In this document: one piece after another, positions 1-8,361 of the stretch
How positions within the stretch are numbered: position 1 is the stretch's first letter
How the letters are laid out: the number at the start of each line of letters is the position of its first letter
Assembly (NCBI GenBank): GCA_029940695.1
Contig: JAPYUP010000012.1
Coordinates: forward strand, 1-41,512
From: Candidatus Thalassarchaeaceae archaeon
GTDB taxonomy: Archaea > Thermoplasmatota > Poseidoniia > Poseidoniales > Thalassarchaeaceae
Direction of reading: 5' to 3'
Length of the DNA: 41,512 bases
The notes under the pieces: model-generated
Database searches by the model: none
Told to the model about the DNA's origin: nothing
Seen by the model: the letters and a program-made list of their open reading frames with translations, nothing else
Program-made: the position numbers and the translations under genes

Positions 1-78
1 CTCGGGTACCTCTGCTCGGAGATTATCTGGGCCACCCTTCGTATTTCACGATGGCGAACAACGCTGGTTATGTTATGA
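1..78 (+). other. Left edge; possible 3' end of an unidentified gene
   Basis: Frame 1 is open from the window edge to a TGA at 76-78, giving a 25-residue tail that ends 1 nt before the convergent stop of the next gene. The tail is too short to match to any family. Another frame is also open here for a while, so this may simply be spacer. I see no RNA structure or repeat. Confidence 0.2.
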
Positions 79-79
79 C

Positions 80-958
80 TCAGAATTCGATGCCGACCTT
101 CTCGGCCATGGGAGGAAGTTGCCCCGTCTTGGCGTAGTAGAAAAGCGACGCTCTGTTCACCGATTCGACTGTGGTGAAGAAAAGAACCGAGATACCAATC
201 CCCACAAGTAGCAACACGACTGCCAGGACCGTTGTAGCTTCGCCAAGGAACCACAATGGCAGGAAAATGACAATCAAAAACAAGATGACAATCATTTGTA
301 GTAAACCTGTGCCAATGTGGGAGCCAACCTCCTCACCCCATGTCTCCTTGAACATATTAGGACTCTGCTTCATGCTATCGACAACTCCAGCCTTCTCGAG
401 CACTAAGATTGGAACTACGAAGAAGGTCGCCATCCACCAAGCAACTCCAAGGATGAGCGCCGCTAGTCCCGCGACGATTCGCAGTGGCAGCGGGGAATCC
501 TGGCCCCTAGAGACCGATTCCAAGATCTTGAGTAACAACCCGACCGTCCCGGAGATGACGCCCCACACTAGAATCTGGGGTAGACACTTCGTTGCCTGAC
601 TGATACCGTACGAGAAACTGGGGTTGGTCCCCGCAGTCAGGCGTTCATACGCACTGGCGACTATCGCAGCGTTCCAGAAAACAGTGATTACTGAAATCAC
701 AAGATAGCCTACGAATACTATGGCTAGATTTGCTGCCGCATCCTCCTCAGCCGTAGACGATCCAGACCCAAACAGCATTTCGATTCCGATGGTGCCAAAA
801 ATCACCGCGATCGATGCTACAATAGAGAACACCGCTGAGAGTAGGGTGTAAACCAATAGTTCCGGATCCGCTCTGACTACTGCCATTCCGAGTTTTGTCA
901 TCTTCCAGCCTCTTCCAATCCTTTCGAAGAAGCCAATTCTGTTTCCAGACGTGCTCAT
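80..958 (-). CDS. Multi-pass membrane protein, DUF6159-like
   Basis: An integral membrane protein of about 292 residues. It has roughly six hydrophobic segments, with pairs near the N-terminus, in the middle and near the C-terminus. The N-terminal motif with GFFERIGRGWKM followed by a first hydrophobic hairpin, and the central FKETWGEE stretch, resemble the DUF6159 family of uncharacterised prokaryotic membrane proteins. No catalytic motif is visible, so the function is unknown. The ATG at 958 gives MSTSGNRIGFF; an upstream in-frame ATG at 994 would add 12 unlikely residues and reach almost to the stop of the upstream MOSC gene. It lies downstream of the kinase/MOSC pair on the same strand and could share their transcript. 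Confidence 0.75.
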   Translation of the reverse strand: MSTSGNRIGFFERIGRGWKMTKLGMAVVRADPELLVYTLLSAVFSIVASIAVIFGTIGIEMLFGSGSSTAEEDAAANLAIVFVGYLVISVITVFWNAAIVASAYERLTAGTNPSFSYGISQATKCLPQILVWGVISGTVGLLLKILESVSRGQDSPLPLRIVAGLAALILGVAWWMATFFVVPILVLEKAGVVDSMKQSPNMFKETWGEEVGSHIGTGLLQMIVILFLIVIFLPLWFLGEATTVLAVVLLLVGIGISVLFFTTVESVNRASLFYYAKTGQLPPMAEKVGIEF

Positions 959-990
959 TATCATACCCCAATCACACAGCCCACTAGTTT

Positions 991-1452
991 TCAAGATTGA
1001 CCCGACGCACCAGTTTCCACTATATCTCCTGGCCTAACTAAGCCCTCTCCGAGCACTGCGGCGCACCATCTGGACCAGCCGGGGAAACGCCCTTCTTCGA
1101 TTCTCCCCGAGTCTCCATCGGAGAACTGATTTTCGATCATGTGACACGGCGCGGTGTGACCTGTCAGCTCAAGCAGAGTCTCGCCGACTTGCAGCCTGTC
1201 GCCCACTGCGAGCGAGTCCCAATCGAGCCCCTCGACGGTTATGTTCTCGCCTAGGCTGCCGGGTGCGGAGACGGGGTGCCCCTCCTCGCGCAGACCCTCT
1301 ATCCTCTCGAGCGAGTAGATGATGACGGCCCTGCGCCGGCTCCTCTGCTTGTCGCCCTCGATGCCCTCGGCCCCCAGCTTCGCCACCCTGAGGGGCAGCT
1401 TGGGCACGCCCCCTCCCTCGCGAACGCAGACTGAGTGCACGCAACCGGTCAT
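991..1452 (-). CDS. MOSC domain protein
   Basis: A stand-alone MOSC domain of about 153 residues. MOSC domains are the C-terminal fold of molybdenum cofactor sulfurases and of YiiM/mARC-type proteins, which bind Moco or carry sulfur. Visible family features are the GIEGDKQ segment near residues 30-35, the GSLGENITVEGLD stretch at 66-77, the VGDRLQVG turn near 83-90 and a Cys in HTAPC at about residue 103, where the family has its conserved cysteine. The start ATG at 1452 overlaps the stop of the upstream kinase as ATGA, so translation is probably coupled. Longer upstream readings lie inside the kinase gene and were discarded. A MobA-like gene elsewhere in the window is consistent with a molybdopterin-using cell. 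Confidence 0.85.
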   Translation of the reverse strand: MTGCVHSVCVREGGGVPKLPLRVAKLGAEGIEGDKQRSRRRAVIIYSLERIEGLREEGHPVSAPGSLGENITVEGLDWDSLAVGDRLQVGETLLELTGHTAPCHMIENQFSDGDSGRIEEGRFPGWSRWCAAVLGEGLVRPGDIVETGASGQS

Positions 1453-2402
1453 GAGTGTCCCTCCAAGAAAGGGAGAGGCACATCCAGCCTCCCGGCCATC
1501 TCTAGATATCGTTCCGCTAAGTTTGAATCGGGCTTTGACATGACGTGCTTCCAGTAGCGCCAGCCCGCAATCGCCAGAGTTGCATATCGGTTTAGGTAGG
1601 GTAAAGCCGACCATTCCACCTCGGTCAGCGCGCGAACAGATTCGTACCCTTCGAGCAGCGCGCACCAACGTTCCTCTAATGGCCCCCCATCCTCCCAACC
1701 GAAGCCCACAAAGGACATCACGAGGTCGAAGGCGAGCGGTCCGATCCAAGCCTCTTCGAGGTCGAGAATCGCAGCGACCTCCCCGTCGCTGCCGATGACA
1801 TTGTCAGGGAAGAGGTCGCCGTGGAGAATGCCGCACGGCAGGTCGTGGGGTATCCGAGGTTCCAAGGACTCTGCTTCCTTGCGGAGCAAATCCAAGAAAG
1901 GCGACCAAGCATCACGCTCCTCCGCCAAAGAAAATACTTTCTTGAAAAACTCGAACCCCATTGTGTAGACTTCGGGAAAGCAATCGTTGATTGGAATGAG
2001 ATGCATTCTAGCCTGCACCTCACCGAGGCTTCTGAGGGAATCCGTATCGGAGCCGAGCAGCCCCCCCTCATAGTGGGGCACAAGGGCCCAAGCCACCCCA
2101 TCTAGTTCGATGTGTCTGTTTCCGCTTGAAAGCTCCAAGGGAACCGGCGTGGGGATGCCATGCGCGTCCAGATGCGTGTGACGTTGGATTACTCGTCCCA
2201 CCTCTTCCACTGTGTTCCCATCCCAAGCCTTCAGGACGACGTTAGATCCGTCAACGAGCGTCAGCAGGAGGTTCGTGTTGGACCATCCACCTTGCATCGG
2301 AGATATTGAGTCCATCTCAGGAATTTCTGCCATAGAGAGCAGACATGCGACATCTTGCTCGTTGATATCGATGGCCATGATGAATCGAGCATCAAGCTGC
2401 AT
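1449..2402 (-). CDS. APH-fold kinase, homoserine kinase type II-like
   Basis: An aminoglycoside phosphotransferase/choline kinase fold protein of 317 residues. The Brenner-type catalytic motif HGDLFPDN lies at residues 194-201 and the Mg-binding DLEEA at 214-218. The N-terminal GGWSNTNLLLTL region with a downstream VVLKAW corresponds to the nucleotide-binding lobe. The HGDLFPDNV form and overall length fit bacterial type II homoserine kinase, which would place it in threonine synthesis, but substrate cannot be decided from sequence and other small-molecule kinases of the fold are possible. An alternative ATG at 2378 would remove 8 residues. The stop overlaps the MOSC start by 4 nt. The gene is divergent from a sulfotransferase gene. 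Confidence 0.7.
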   Translation of the reverse strand: MQLDARFIMAIDINEQDVACLLSMAEIPEMDSISPMQGGWSNTNLLLTLVDGSNVVLKAWDGNTVEEVGRVIQRHTHLDAHGIPTPVPLELSSGNRHIELDGVAWALVPHYEGGLLGSDTDSLRSLGEVQARMHLIPINDCFPEVYTMGFEFFKKVFSLAEERDAWSPFLDLLRKEAESLEPRIPHDLPCGILHGDLFPDNVIGSDGEVAAILDLEEAWIGPLAFDLVMSFVGFGWEDGGPLEERWCALLEGYESVRALTEVEWSALPYLNRYATLAIAGWRYWKHVMSKPDSNLAERYLEMAGRLDVPLPFLEGHS

Positions 2403-2464
2403 ATTGCTTCTTCTCTGTTACTTAGGACTTATCATTGAACGATATCTGCGTCGAGACGAATCAG

Positions 2465-3406
2465 ATGCCTTCCATAGTTCCTGGACCCAATCTTCTACTC
2501 ATCGGGGCACCGAAATGTGGCACAACATCTCTACTGTTGTGGCTCAGGAAGCATCCGGAGGTGTACCATCCCTGGGAAAAATACCATTCCGGCGCTTGGG
2601 AGAGCCGGTTCCTGATTTCTGGCCCTCTAGAGTTCCCGATTTCTCCTCAGAGACCGAGGGGAACTCTCCAGTTGCCACATGAGATTGACATGGATCACTA
2701 TCGAGGGCAGCGCTGGATTATCGACAAGTCTCCACAGCACCTCTATTTTAGCAGAGCATTGGAATCGGTAAGGGATTTGTTGCCAGAAGCCCGGGTAATA
2801 ATCACATTGAGAGACCCTTACGATCTCATGATTAGCCTTTACTCACAAATAAGAAGGTCGGTTGAGTATGATACGACGTTTGAGAGTCTGTTCAATATGA
2901 TGCAGTCGCAGGATTGGGTGGCTGACACTAGAAAAGCTGAGACTTGGGGTTTTCTTACCTACCCAAGGTACTCCCATTTCGTTCAATCATGGGTAGATGA
3001 GATCGGAGTAGATAGGGTTAGGGTAATTCCACTGTCCTCGATCGCTCAGAACTCCAGAGGAGTCCTTCAAGACCTCTCGGATTGGTTAGGTATCGACTCA
3101 ACGAAGATTCCGCGAAACCTAGACGTACAGAATCCAAAAGGGCAACTCTCCAACTCTCCCTTCAGAAAATTTCTCAGGAAGCCTCCTAGTTGGGCCTTTA
3201 GTGCCGCTAGGGTGCTGCTACCTAACAGGGCATTGCGAAAGGCCTTGCTGGATCCGATAAGAAGGAGAGGTTGGAAGCACATTCCAACTAACGCGCCAGA
3301 AATCCTTCCCGAGGTAGAGAAAGCGATTAGGGAGAGATTGAGCGACGATACCACATTCTTCGAGAGCCTGGAGTCCTTGTTACCCTCAGAAGTCATCATA
3401 CGGTAG
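2465..3406 (+). CDS. Sulfotransferase domain protein 1
   Basis: A PAPS-dependent sulfotransferase-like protein of about 313 residues. The 5'-phosphosulfate binding loop GAPKCGTTSL is at residues 14-23, followed by a helix. The 3'-phosphate binding region appears as ITLRDPYDLMISLYSQ in the middle of the protein. The PRYSHFVQSWVD segment that follows matches the family's substrate/PAPS region. Such enzymes move a sulfuryl group from PAPS to a hydroxyl or amine of a glycan, lipid or small molecule; the acceptor here is unknown. No signal peptide or membrane segment is seen. ATG 2465 puts the P-loop close to the N-terminus as usual; a TTG at 2435 would add 10 residues. It ends directly against the stop of the convergent second sulfotransferase. 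Confidence 0.85.
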   Translation: MPSIVPGPNLLLIGAPKCGTTSLLLWLRKHPEVYHPWEKYHSGAWESRFLISGPLEFPISPQRPRGTLQLPHEIDMDHYRGQRWIIDKSPQHLYFSRALESVRDLLPEARVIITLRDPYDLMISLYSQIRRSVEYDTTFESLFNMMQSQDWVADTRKAETWGFLTYPRYSHFVQSWVDEIGVDRVRVIPLSSIAQNSRGVLQDLSDWLGIDSTKIPRNLDVQNPKGQLSNSPFRKFLRKPPSWAFSAARVLLPNRALRKALLDPIRRRGWKHIPTNAPEILPEVEKAIRERLSDDTTFFESLESLLPSEVIIR

Positions 3407-4303
3407 TCAGCGAAACAAGTCTAACCAATGCTGAGTATGAAATCCTGTAATTGCCTCAAATTTTTCCATATCAGGAACTACCTCTTTTGCGCACATCCTG
3501 TAATACTCTTCGGTCAAAGTTGAGGACTCTCCTCTCTTGCTGATTAGTGGTAGGTCGTATATGTTCAGTGAACGTTTCTGCAAAGGGCGTGCGAGAGACC
3601 CCCTGATGCTCTGCGGAATGAGACGAACAACCTCCCTGAAGACGCTCCCTAGATGGGTCATTCCCCTTCTACTTCGGGAGGTGTTCGCCTCCCTAGTCGC
3701 CTTGAAGTCGTAGTCGTATCGAGGCAGGCCGAAGTGAGATGTGACTTCGCCCAGCACCTCTTCGGGCTTGCCCCTCATGCGTTCGCTATCAATGAGGAGA
3801 AAACTCTCAATCTTGAATTTCTCAAGCCACCTACTCATGGAATCTGACCACATCGAGTCGTCTTTCAGTCTTTGATCTCCCCAAGCAATCTCGAAGTCAG
3901 ACCAGTCAACCCCGTTCCTTCGGTCAGCACGACCGTCCCTAACCATCTTCCAATGGCTGAACGCCCTCCCTACTGGCTCCCTCAGACAGATGACAAATCG
4001 TGCTTTGGGATTTACAGCATACACTCTGCTCGGCGATAACGGACAAGAAAAGGTGTGTACAGAACCATCTACGCGAAACCCACTGCCTGAAAACACCTTT
4101 CCGTAGGCCTCTAGGTCCGGCTCACCAGCGTCCCTCCCAAAAGTACCTCGATGACTAGCTATGATGTTCGGCTCCTTTGGGTCAGAGAAGTCGATTGATG
4201 AGTTCTGGGCGAGAATGTTCGCAAGCCAAGTTGTTCCGCACTTGGGCATCCCCAGCAGAAAACCATCGACCACAGCCCTATCTCCCACATTCGCCTTACT
4301 CAT
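3407..4303 (-). CDS. Sulfotransferase domain protein 2
   Basis: A second, clearly different PAPS-dependent sulfotransferase-like protein of about 298 residues. The phosphosulfate loop GMPKCGTTWL is at residues 18-27 and the 3'-phosphate region reads ICLREPVGRAFSHWKM, with the Arg and Ser typical of the family. The LEKFKIESFLLIDSERM stretch followed by EVLGEVTSHFGLP is the standard sulfotransferase C-terminal half (LLxxE/D plus the PxxVL helix). The layout resembles heparan-type N/O-sulfotransferases (Sulfotransfer_1). The start is ATG 4303; a GTG at 4318 would add five residues. It is convergent with sulfotransferase 1 with zero spacing and divergent from sulfotransferase 3. Confidence 0.87.
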   Translation of the reverse strand: MSKANVGDRAVVDGFLLGMPKCGTTWLANILAQNSSIDFSDPKEPNIIASHRGTFGRDAGEPDLEAYGKVFSGSGFRVDGSVHTFSCPLSPSRVYAVNPKARFVICLREPVGRAFSHWKMVRDGRADRRNGVDWSDFEIAWGDQRLKDDSMWSDSMSRWLEKFKIESFLLIDSERMRGKPEEVLGEVTSHFGLPRYDYDFKATREANTSRSRRGMTHLGSVFREVVRLIPQSIRGSLARPLQKRSLNIYDLPLISKRGESSTLTEEYYRMCAKEVVPDMEKFEAITGFHTQHWLDLFR

Positions 4304-4386
4304 ATCCAAACTTATCACTCAATCGGAGAATCCTTTCAACGCGGGAGTGAAATACAATCGACTAACCACATTGCACGAGGGCGGAC

Positions 4387-5190
4387 ATGTACAGGCTAAT
4401 TTGGTTCCAGCACGTACACAAGGCTGCCGGCAGTCTGATAGTCAACCAAGCGATAGCGAACGGAGAGGTTCTATTTGAGAATCACAAGAACGGCAACCCT
4501 TACACACCCGAGGGCGAGTTGACTCCCCTCTGGGAATTCAACAAAGACCTGCTGACAGCCTTCGTTGACCAGTGTGAGTCCGAGGGCGTGACCTTCGTGG
4601 CAACCGAGTGGGGCGCACCGATATACGAAGTCCTTCATTCCGATCCCAGAGTGGTCCTAGTCACCTGTCTGCGCGAGCCCTGGAGCAGATTAATCTCCAA
4701 TTTCAACTACGATTACTATTATGGGTTCACCAAATCGAGGACGCTGGGAGCGTTTCTTTCCGAGGAACTGAGAATCAAACAGGACAATTTTCTTGTCAGG
4801 GTGTTTTCAAGGAACTACTCTGTTCCCGAAGGGCAACTGGATGAAATTTCCCTGTCAACCGCTTTCTCTAACTTGCACCTCTTCGATTTGGTCCTTGTAA
4901 CCGAGAGGCAGGGTGATTTGAGCAATCATCTCTTCGAGGCCCTTGGGTGGAAGAGCAAACCAGTTTTTCCACACACCACATTCGGAAACCTATGGCTGCT
5001 CAAATCCTTGGTCGGGCGCCTGCATCTATACACAGCTTGGAAATATTTCTTGAGGCGCAAGATTGGAATCTCTGAGGAAGAAAAGAAGCAGTTCCTGAAC
5101 TCATCCAACCTCGATATAATTCTCTACAATCGATTGTTGGCCGAAGAAATACGAGGTTTCCTGCACCCCATTAACCAAGCAAGCCACTGA
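4387..5190 (+). CDS. Sulfotransferase family 2-like protein 3
   Basis: A third sulfotransferase-type protein of 267 residues, from a different branch. The N-terminal FQHVHKAAGSLI matches the HxxKxxGxS form of the phosphosulfate loop in Sulfotransfer_2 / uronyl-2-sulfotransferase-like families, and CLREPWSRLISNFNYDYYYG fits the 3'-phosphate binding region. The conserved Lys and Arg/Ser residues are present, so activity is plausible. The acceptor is unknown. The C-terminal third is basic and aromatic-rich, with no clear membrane anchor. The ATG at 4387 is the first in frame, just before the conserved motif. It lies in the island with the FkbM methyltransferase and the glycosyltransferase, with which it probably shares a glycan substrate (inference). 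Confidence 0.8.
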   Translation: MYRLIWFQHVHKAAGSLIVNQAIANGEVLFENHKNGNPYTPEGELTPLWEFNKDLLTAFVDQCESEGVTFVATEWGAPIYEVLHSDPRVVLVTCLREPWSRLISNFNYDYYYGFTKSRTLGAFLSEELRIKQDNFLVRVFSRNYSVPEGQLDEISLSTAFSNLHLFDLVLVTERQGDLSNHLFEALGWKSKPVFPHTTFGNLWLLKSLVGRLHLYTAWKYFLRRKIGISEEEKKQFLNSSNLDIILYNRLLAEEIRGFLHPINQASH

Positions 5191-5217
5191 GAATTTTCCC
5201 TAAGTCGGTACTGTGAC

Positions 5218-6072
5218 TTAAGGGGATATTTCTCCTCCTCTCATTAGATTATTCTCAAAAAGAGCCACTATACGATCGTGCGAAATAGCCCGAATTGAAA
5301 AGCCCCGTTTCAAAAGGAAATTCACAACAGGTACCAAAGTACTTTCTTCAAGCGTCCCTCTTTCGTAACCTAGGTCTGCAGTAATGAAATGCACATCTGC
5401 GAGCCTTTCCCCTAAACCTTCAAGAATTTCAGGCTCCCCACCTTCCGCTTCTAACTTCAATAGTTTGACCGGCCCTTCTATGGTGTCCTCTAATCGGATT
5501 GTAGGAATTTTGATAACACGCTCGTAGTGTTTTGGTTTTATCAACGATGAGTCAGCTTTCTGCGAACTGACAAAAAACTCAAACGACCCTTCTTTGTTCC
5601 AAAGCCCAACGCTCTTTGCAACACCCGTTCTAATATTGTCCTGAAGACAGCCAAACTCCTCTGGAGAGGGTTCAAACGCAATATAACTGATATTAATTCC
5701 ACGAATATCAAACCACAGTTTCAAATCTCCCAAGTTTGCTCCACAATCAACAATGACATCGCCGTCATTGAACTGCAAACCTTCCAAAAAATATGTCTTC
5801 CCAATAGAATTGGCACGCTCACTCAACCCCTGTCTATAGTTGACCACTCCTTGCCTTTCATGCTTGAAAAAAACTTTCCTACCAGGTAAAGACTTAGCTA
5901 TGGCATAATATCTCAGTTCATGTTTCGAATACACAAACCGGACATCTTTGCGTGAAATTTTCATCCATAAATTGAATATCCAACAAAATACTCGTCGGTT
6001 TGTCCTTAGAAGTAATGACATGACAATTTGTTCAAAGCCATTAGCATGAAATCTGATGTACTTCCTCAGCAT
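5218..6072 (-). CDS. FkbM family methyltransferase
   Basis: A SAM-dependent methyltransferase of 284 residues. The SAM-binding motif I appears as VIVDCGANLGDLKLWF at about residues 106-121, followed by an acidic FEPSPEEF motif and the FkbM signature LLKLEAEGGEPEILEG near residues 208-223. FkbM proteins O-methylate sugars and polyketides and are common in cell-surface polysaccharide clusters. The first 60 residues are basic and hydrophobic and may sit on the membrane. The gene is visibly more A+T-rich than the neighbouring housekeeping genes, which suggests recent acquisition. Its start lies 1 nt after the stop of the upstream GT2 gene, so the two are probably one operon. Confidence 0.87.
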   Translation of the reverse strand: MLRKYIRFHANGFEQIVMSLLLRTNRRVFCWIFNLWMKISRKDVRFVYSKHELRYYAIAKSLPGRKVFFKHERQGVVNYRQGLSERANSIGKTYFLEGLQFNDGDVIVDCGANLGDLKLWFDIRGINISYIAFEPSPEEFGCLQDNIRTGVAKSVGLWNKEGSFEFFVSSQKADSSLIKPKHYERVIKIPTIRLEDTIEGPVKLLKLEAEGGEPEILEGLGERLADVHFITADLGYERGTLEESTLVPVVNFLLKRGFSIRAISHDRIVALFENNLMRGGEISP

Positions 6073-6073
6073 C

Positions 6074-6889
6074 TCAATTACTCCCTGAATGTTCTATTCT
6101 CAGAGTTTGGAAGATTTTCCACTTGACCGCCAAAAGCCAGGCCCTGGTCCATAGAGAAATGGATTCGCCGCGAGTGAGAGGGGGCACATCCCCCGGAGAA
6201 TGAGAGGTTCGCAAGTCCCCCATGAATTGGAAGAGGTCCCTTCCCATTACGCTGCGAACAGAGATGTTCGCTGCTGCACATTCGACGTACTTCGTAGGGT
6301 TGCATCTGTAGAGGAGCTGCTCGGAACGTGGGAATGCAGCCAGTTTACCTTTGGATGTGGAACCGATTGGGGTGGGGTGGTGAATTAGGCACTCAGGCCG
6401 CCATGCAATGACTCCCCCCCAATCGAGAATCCTCCAAGCGATATCAGTATCCTCTCTGTGGAGGTAGTACCGTTCATCATACCCGCCAATTTCTTCGATG
6501 ACCGATCTTCGTATTGCTATGTTGGCACCGACGAATCGATTCCAACGACTTCGTTTGGGGGGTTCGAATGGGATAATATTTCCAGTAGTATCGGTCGTGG
6601 TGACACCCCCTTCGATAGCGGCGAGGTTAGGATCCACCATCGCTCGCTCAATGCTCTCGATCCAGTTCGGAGAAGCGATGCAGTCATCGTCAAGAAATGC
6701 GATGATTCCTCCAGAACCTCGACGGATGCCAATGTTCCTAGTCGCAGAGAGACCGAGATCCGATTCAGAATCATCAACCACTTCAATTGACTTAGGAGCC
6801 AGCGTTTGCCTCTCAAGGGAGGCGAGGCATTCGGCCAGTGCTTCCGGTCTCCTGAAGGTAGGAATCACAACATCGACATCAGATTCCAT
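6074..6889 (-). CDS. Family 2 glycosyltransferase
   Basis: A GT-A fold glycosyltransferase of 271 residues. The N-terminal VDVVIPTFRRPEALAECLASL is the classic GT2 opening, the metal-binding acidic motif is FLDDDC at residues 65-70, and the GGYDERYYLHREDTDIAWR stretch is the ED-containing acceptor/catalytic region. No transmembrane helices are evident, although the C-terminus has a hydrophobic, basic patch. It would transfer a nucleotide-activated sugar onto a surface glycan or glycolipid; neither donor nor acceptor can be read from sequence. The start ATG at 6889 is followed immediately by the conserved strand. It is the promoter-proximal gene of a two-gene operon with the FkbM methyltransferase. 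Confidence 0.9.
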   Translation of the reverse strand: MESDVDVVIPTFRRPEALAECLASLERQTLAPKSIEVVDDSESDLGLSATRNIGIRRGSGGIIAFLDDDCIASPNWIESIERAMVDPNLAAIEGGVTTTDTTGNIIPFEPPKRSRWNRFVGANIAIRRSVIEEIGGYDERYYLHREDTDIAWRILDWGGVIAWRPECLIHHPTPIGSTSKGKLAAFPRSEQLLYRCNPTKYVECAAANISVRSVMGRDLFQFMGDLRTSHSPGDVPPLTRGESISLWTRAWLLAVKWKIFQTLRIEHSGSN

Positions 6890-6960
6890 AGTCTCTCGAA
6901 GGCTAGCATCGTAATTAGTCTCGCGTACAGTTCAAGAATCGGCGGTGACACCCAAGCAGC

Positions 6961-7287
6961 GTGATTGACCTCGCGTCGTTGGTGCTAATGGGTTTCCAAG
7001 ACGACCTTGTCCTGACATTCGGCGACACGGTCGGCTGGCTAATCGGTCATCTGGTCCTCCTAGGGGCCCTCACTGTGGTAGTCGTGGCAATACGTGAGCG
7101 CGATCACATCTTCAATCAGTCCGGGTTCGACCGCAGCACCATTTGGGATGCCTTGTTGGTTGTCGGACTGACCTTGATGCAGTTACAGGTATTCACTTCG
7201 ACGTTCGGATTCGACCCCTTGGCTTCGATAGCACTGGCTGTACTCTCGAGCTTCATGATTCGCTGGCTCGTTAACGTCTTGGGATAG
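6961..7287 (+). CDS. Small membrane protein of unknown function
   Basis: A protein of 108 residues with three likely transmembrane segments: about residues 24-43 (VGWLIGHLVLLGALTVVVVA), 63-80 and 86-106. A short charged loop (RERDHIFNQSGFDRS) lies between the first two. I do not recognise the family. The start is a GTG at 6961; an ATG at 6988 would shorten it by nine residues. Codon use resembles the housekeeping genes to the right rather than the sulfotransferase island to the left, so it probably marks the return to the core chromosome. Its stop is 3 nt from the convergent stop of the surface protein gene. Confidence 0.6.
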   Translation: MIDLASLVLMGFQDDLVLTFGDTVGWLIGHLVLLGALTVVVVAIRERDHIFNQSGFDRSTIWDALLVVGLTLMQLQVFTSTFGFDPLASIALAVLSSFMIRWLVNVLG

Positions 7288-7290
7288 GCA

Positions 7291-8253
7291 CTAATCTCTC
7301 CTTCTCAGAACGATTACCAACGCCACGATCAGAACAACTAGAATTACGGATCCACCAATCACGTAAGGCCCCTCGTCCTCGGAGATGCCGAGGTCCCCGA
7401 GAAGGGTGCCATTCTGACCAAACCCGATGTCAGTCACGCCCGACTCCTTGGCATTCACCGTCAAAGTCATTGAATCCTCCTGCTGGCACGATTGTGCAGT
7501 AACTGTCCTTTCATCGACGACTACGAGGCACCCATTCCACGCATCATCGAGGTTCGCAGGGGTCGTTACTAGGAACTGGCAATTGCTCATGCCGTTACCG
7601 TTGGAGATTTGAACCTCGCAATTCTGCTCGCTCACGTCATTGAATCCAGAGGGCCACATCTCCTCTTGGCTCGATCCATCGCTAACTATGTGCAACTCCA
7701 CCTTGAGGCTCTGGTCCCTGTTGCTCTCACAGGAGTATGAGGCACTGAAGGAGACGTCCTCCCCGGTCTCGACCGTCAACAAGCTTTGACCGTACGAAAC
7801 CCCACAATCGATGAACTCAGGTACGATGGCGTCGAGAGAGTAGGTTTCGTTGTTGGTGATGAATCCAACTGGTATGCCCCCCACAGCACTTGTGACCTGC
7901 GCAGAGACGGTCAACTCGTAAGTGCCGACTCCGACGCTTTTGTCGACGAGCAAAGCAACAGTAAAACTCTTCTTCGTACCTGATTCCACAGTGATTGAAC
8001 TCGGTCCGTTAGCATCTATCGAAGCAGTTTCGTACCCAATCGTGACGTCTTCGGAATACGCGGTCGGATTCTCCACCGAGCAGTGAACCAGAGCACTATC
8101 CGTAGTGGAAGAGAATTCGAACTCAATCTGCGACTCGACGCAATCGAGGTTGATGGAGGGGAAGACCTGATCCTGGGCCGAAGCGACAGGGGCAGCCAGA
8201 CTCGCCGCAAGCAGAACTGCGACCCAGAGGGCTCTGGACAACCATCCCTCCAT
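7291..8253 (-). CDS. Secreted, C-terminally membrane-anchored surface protein
   Basis: A surface protein of about 320 residues. The N-terminal signal peptide (MEGWLSRALWVAVLLAASL then an AxA site near SAQDQ) is followed by beta-rich extracellular sequence with several cysteines (CVESQ, VHCSVENP, DCGVSY, SYSCES, NCEV, SNCQF) that could form disulfides. The C-terminus has one transmembrane helix followed by LRRRD, a stop-transfer anchor. The cysteine-containing repeats suggest two or three Ig-like or CARDB-like beta-sandwiches, but I cannot name a family. The start ATG at 8253 gives a clean signal peptide; ATG 8280 would add nine residues. It is divergent from the chaperonin gene with about 110 bp between. 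Confidence 0.7.
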   Translation of the reverse strand: MEGWLSRALWVAVLLAASLAAPVASAQDQVFPSINLDCVESQIEFEFSSTTDSALVHCSVENPTAYSEDVTIGYETASIDANGPSSITVESGTKKSFTVALLVDKSVGVGTYELTVSAQVTSAVGGIPVGFITNNETYSLDAIVPEFIDCGVSYGQSLLTVETGEDVSFSASYSCESNRDQSLKVELHIVSDGSSQEEMWPSGFNDVSEQNCEVQISNGNGMSNCQFLVTTPANLDDAWNGCLVVVDERTVTAQSCQQEDSMTLTVNAKESGVTDIGFGQNGTLLGDLGISEDEGPYVIGGSVILVVLIVALVIVLRRRD

Positions 8254-8361
8254 GTCCGATTCGCCACTCCGCCCTGCCATAGATATTCGCACCTCCGGCT
8301 CAGTAACAAAGCGAATTCGCTGCTCAAAGCATTCATGTCGCCCCCTCCCCGCGAATAGACC

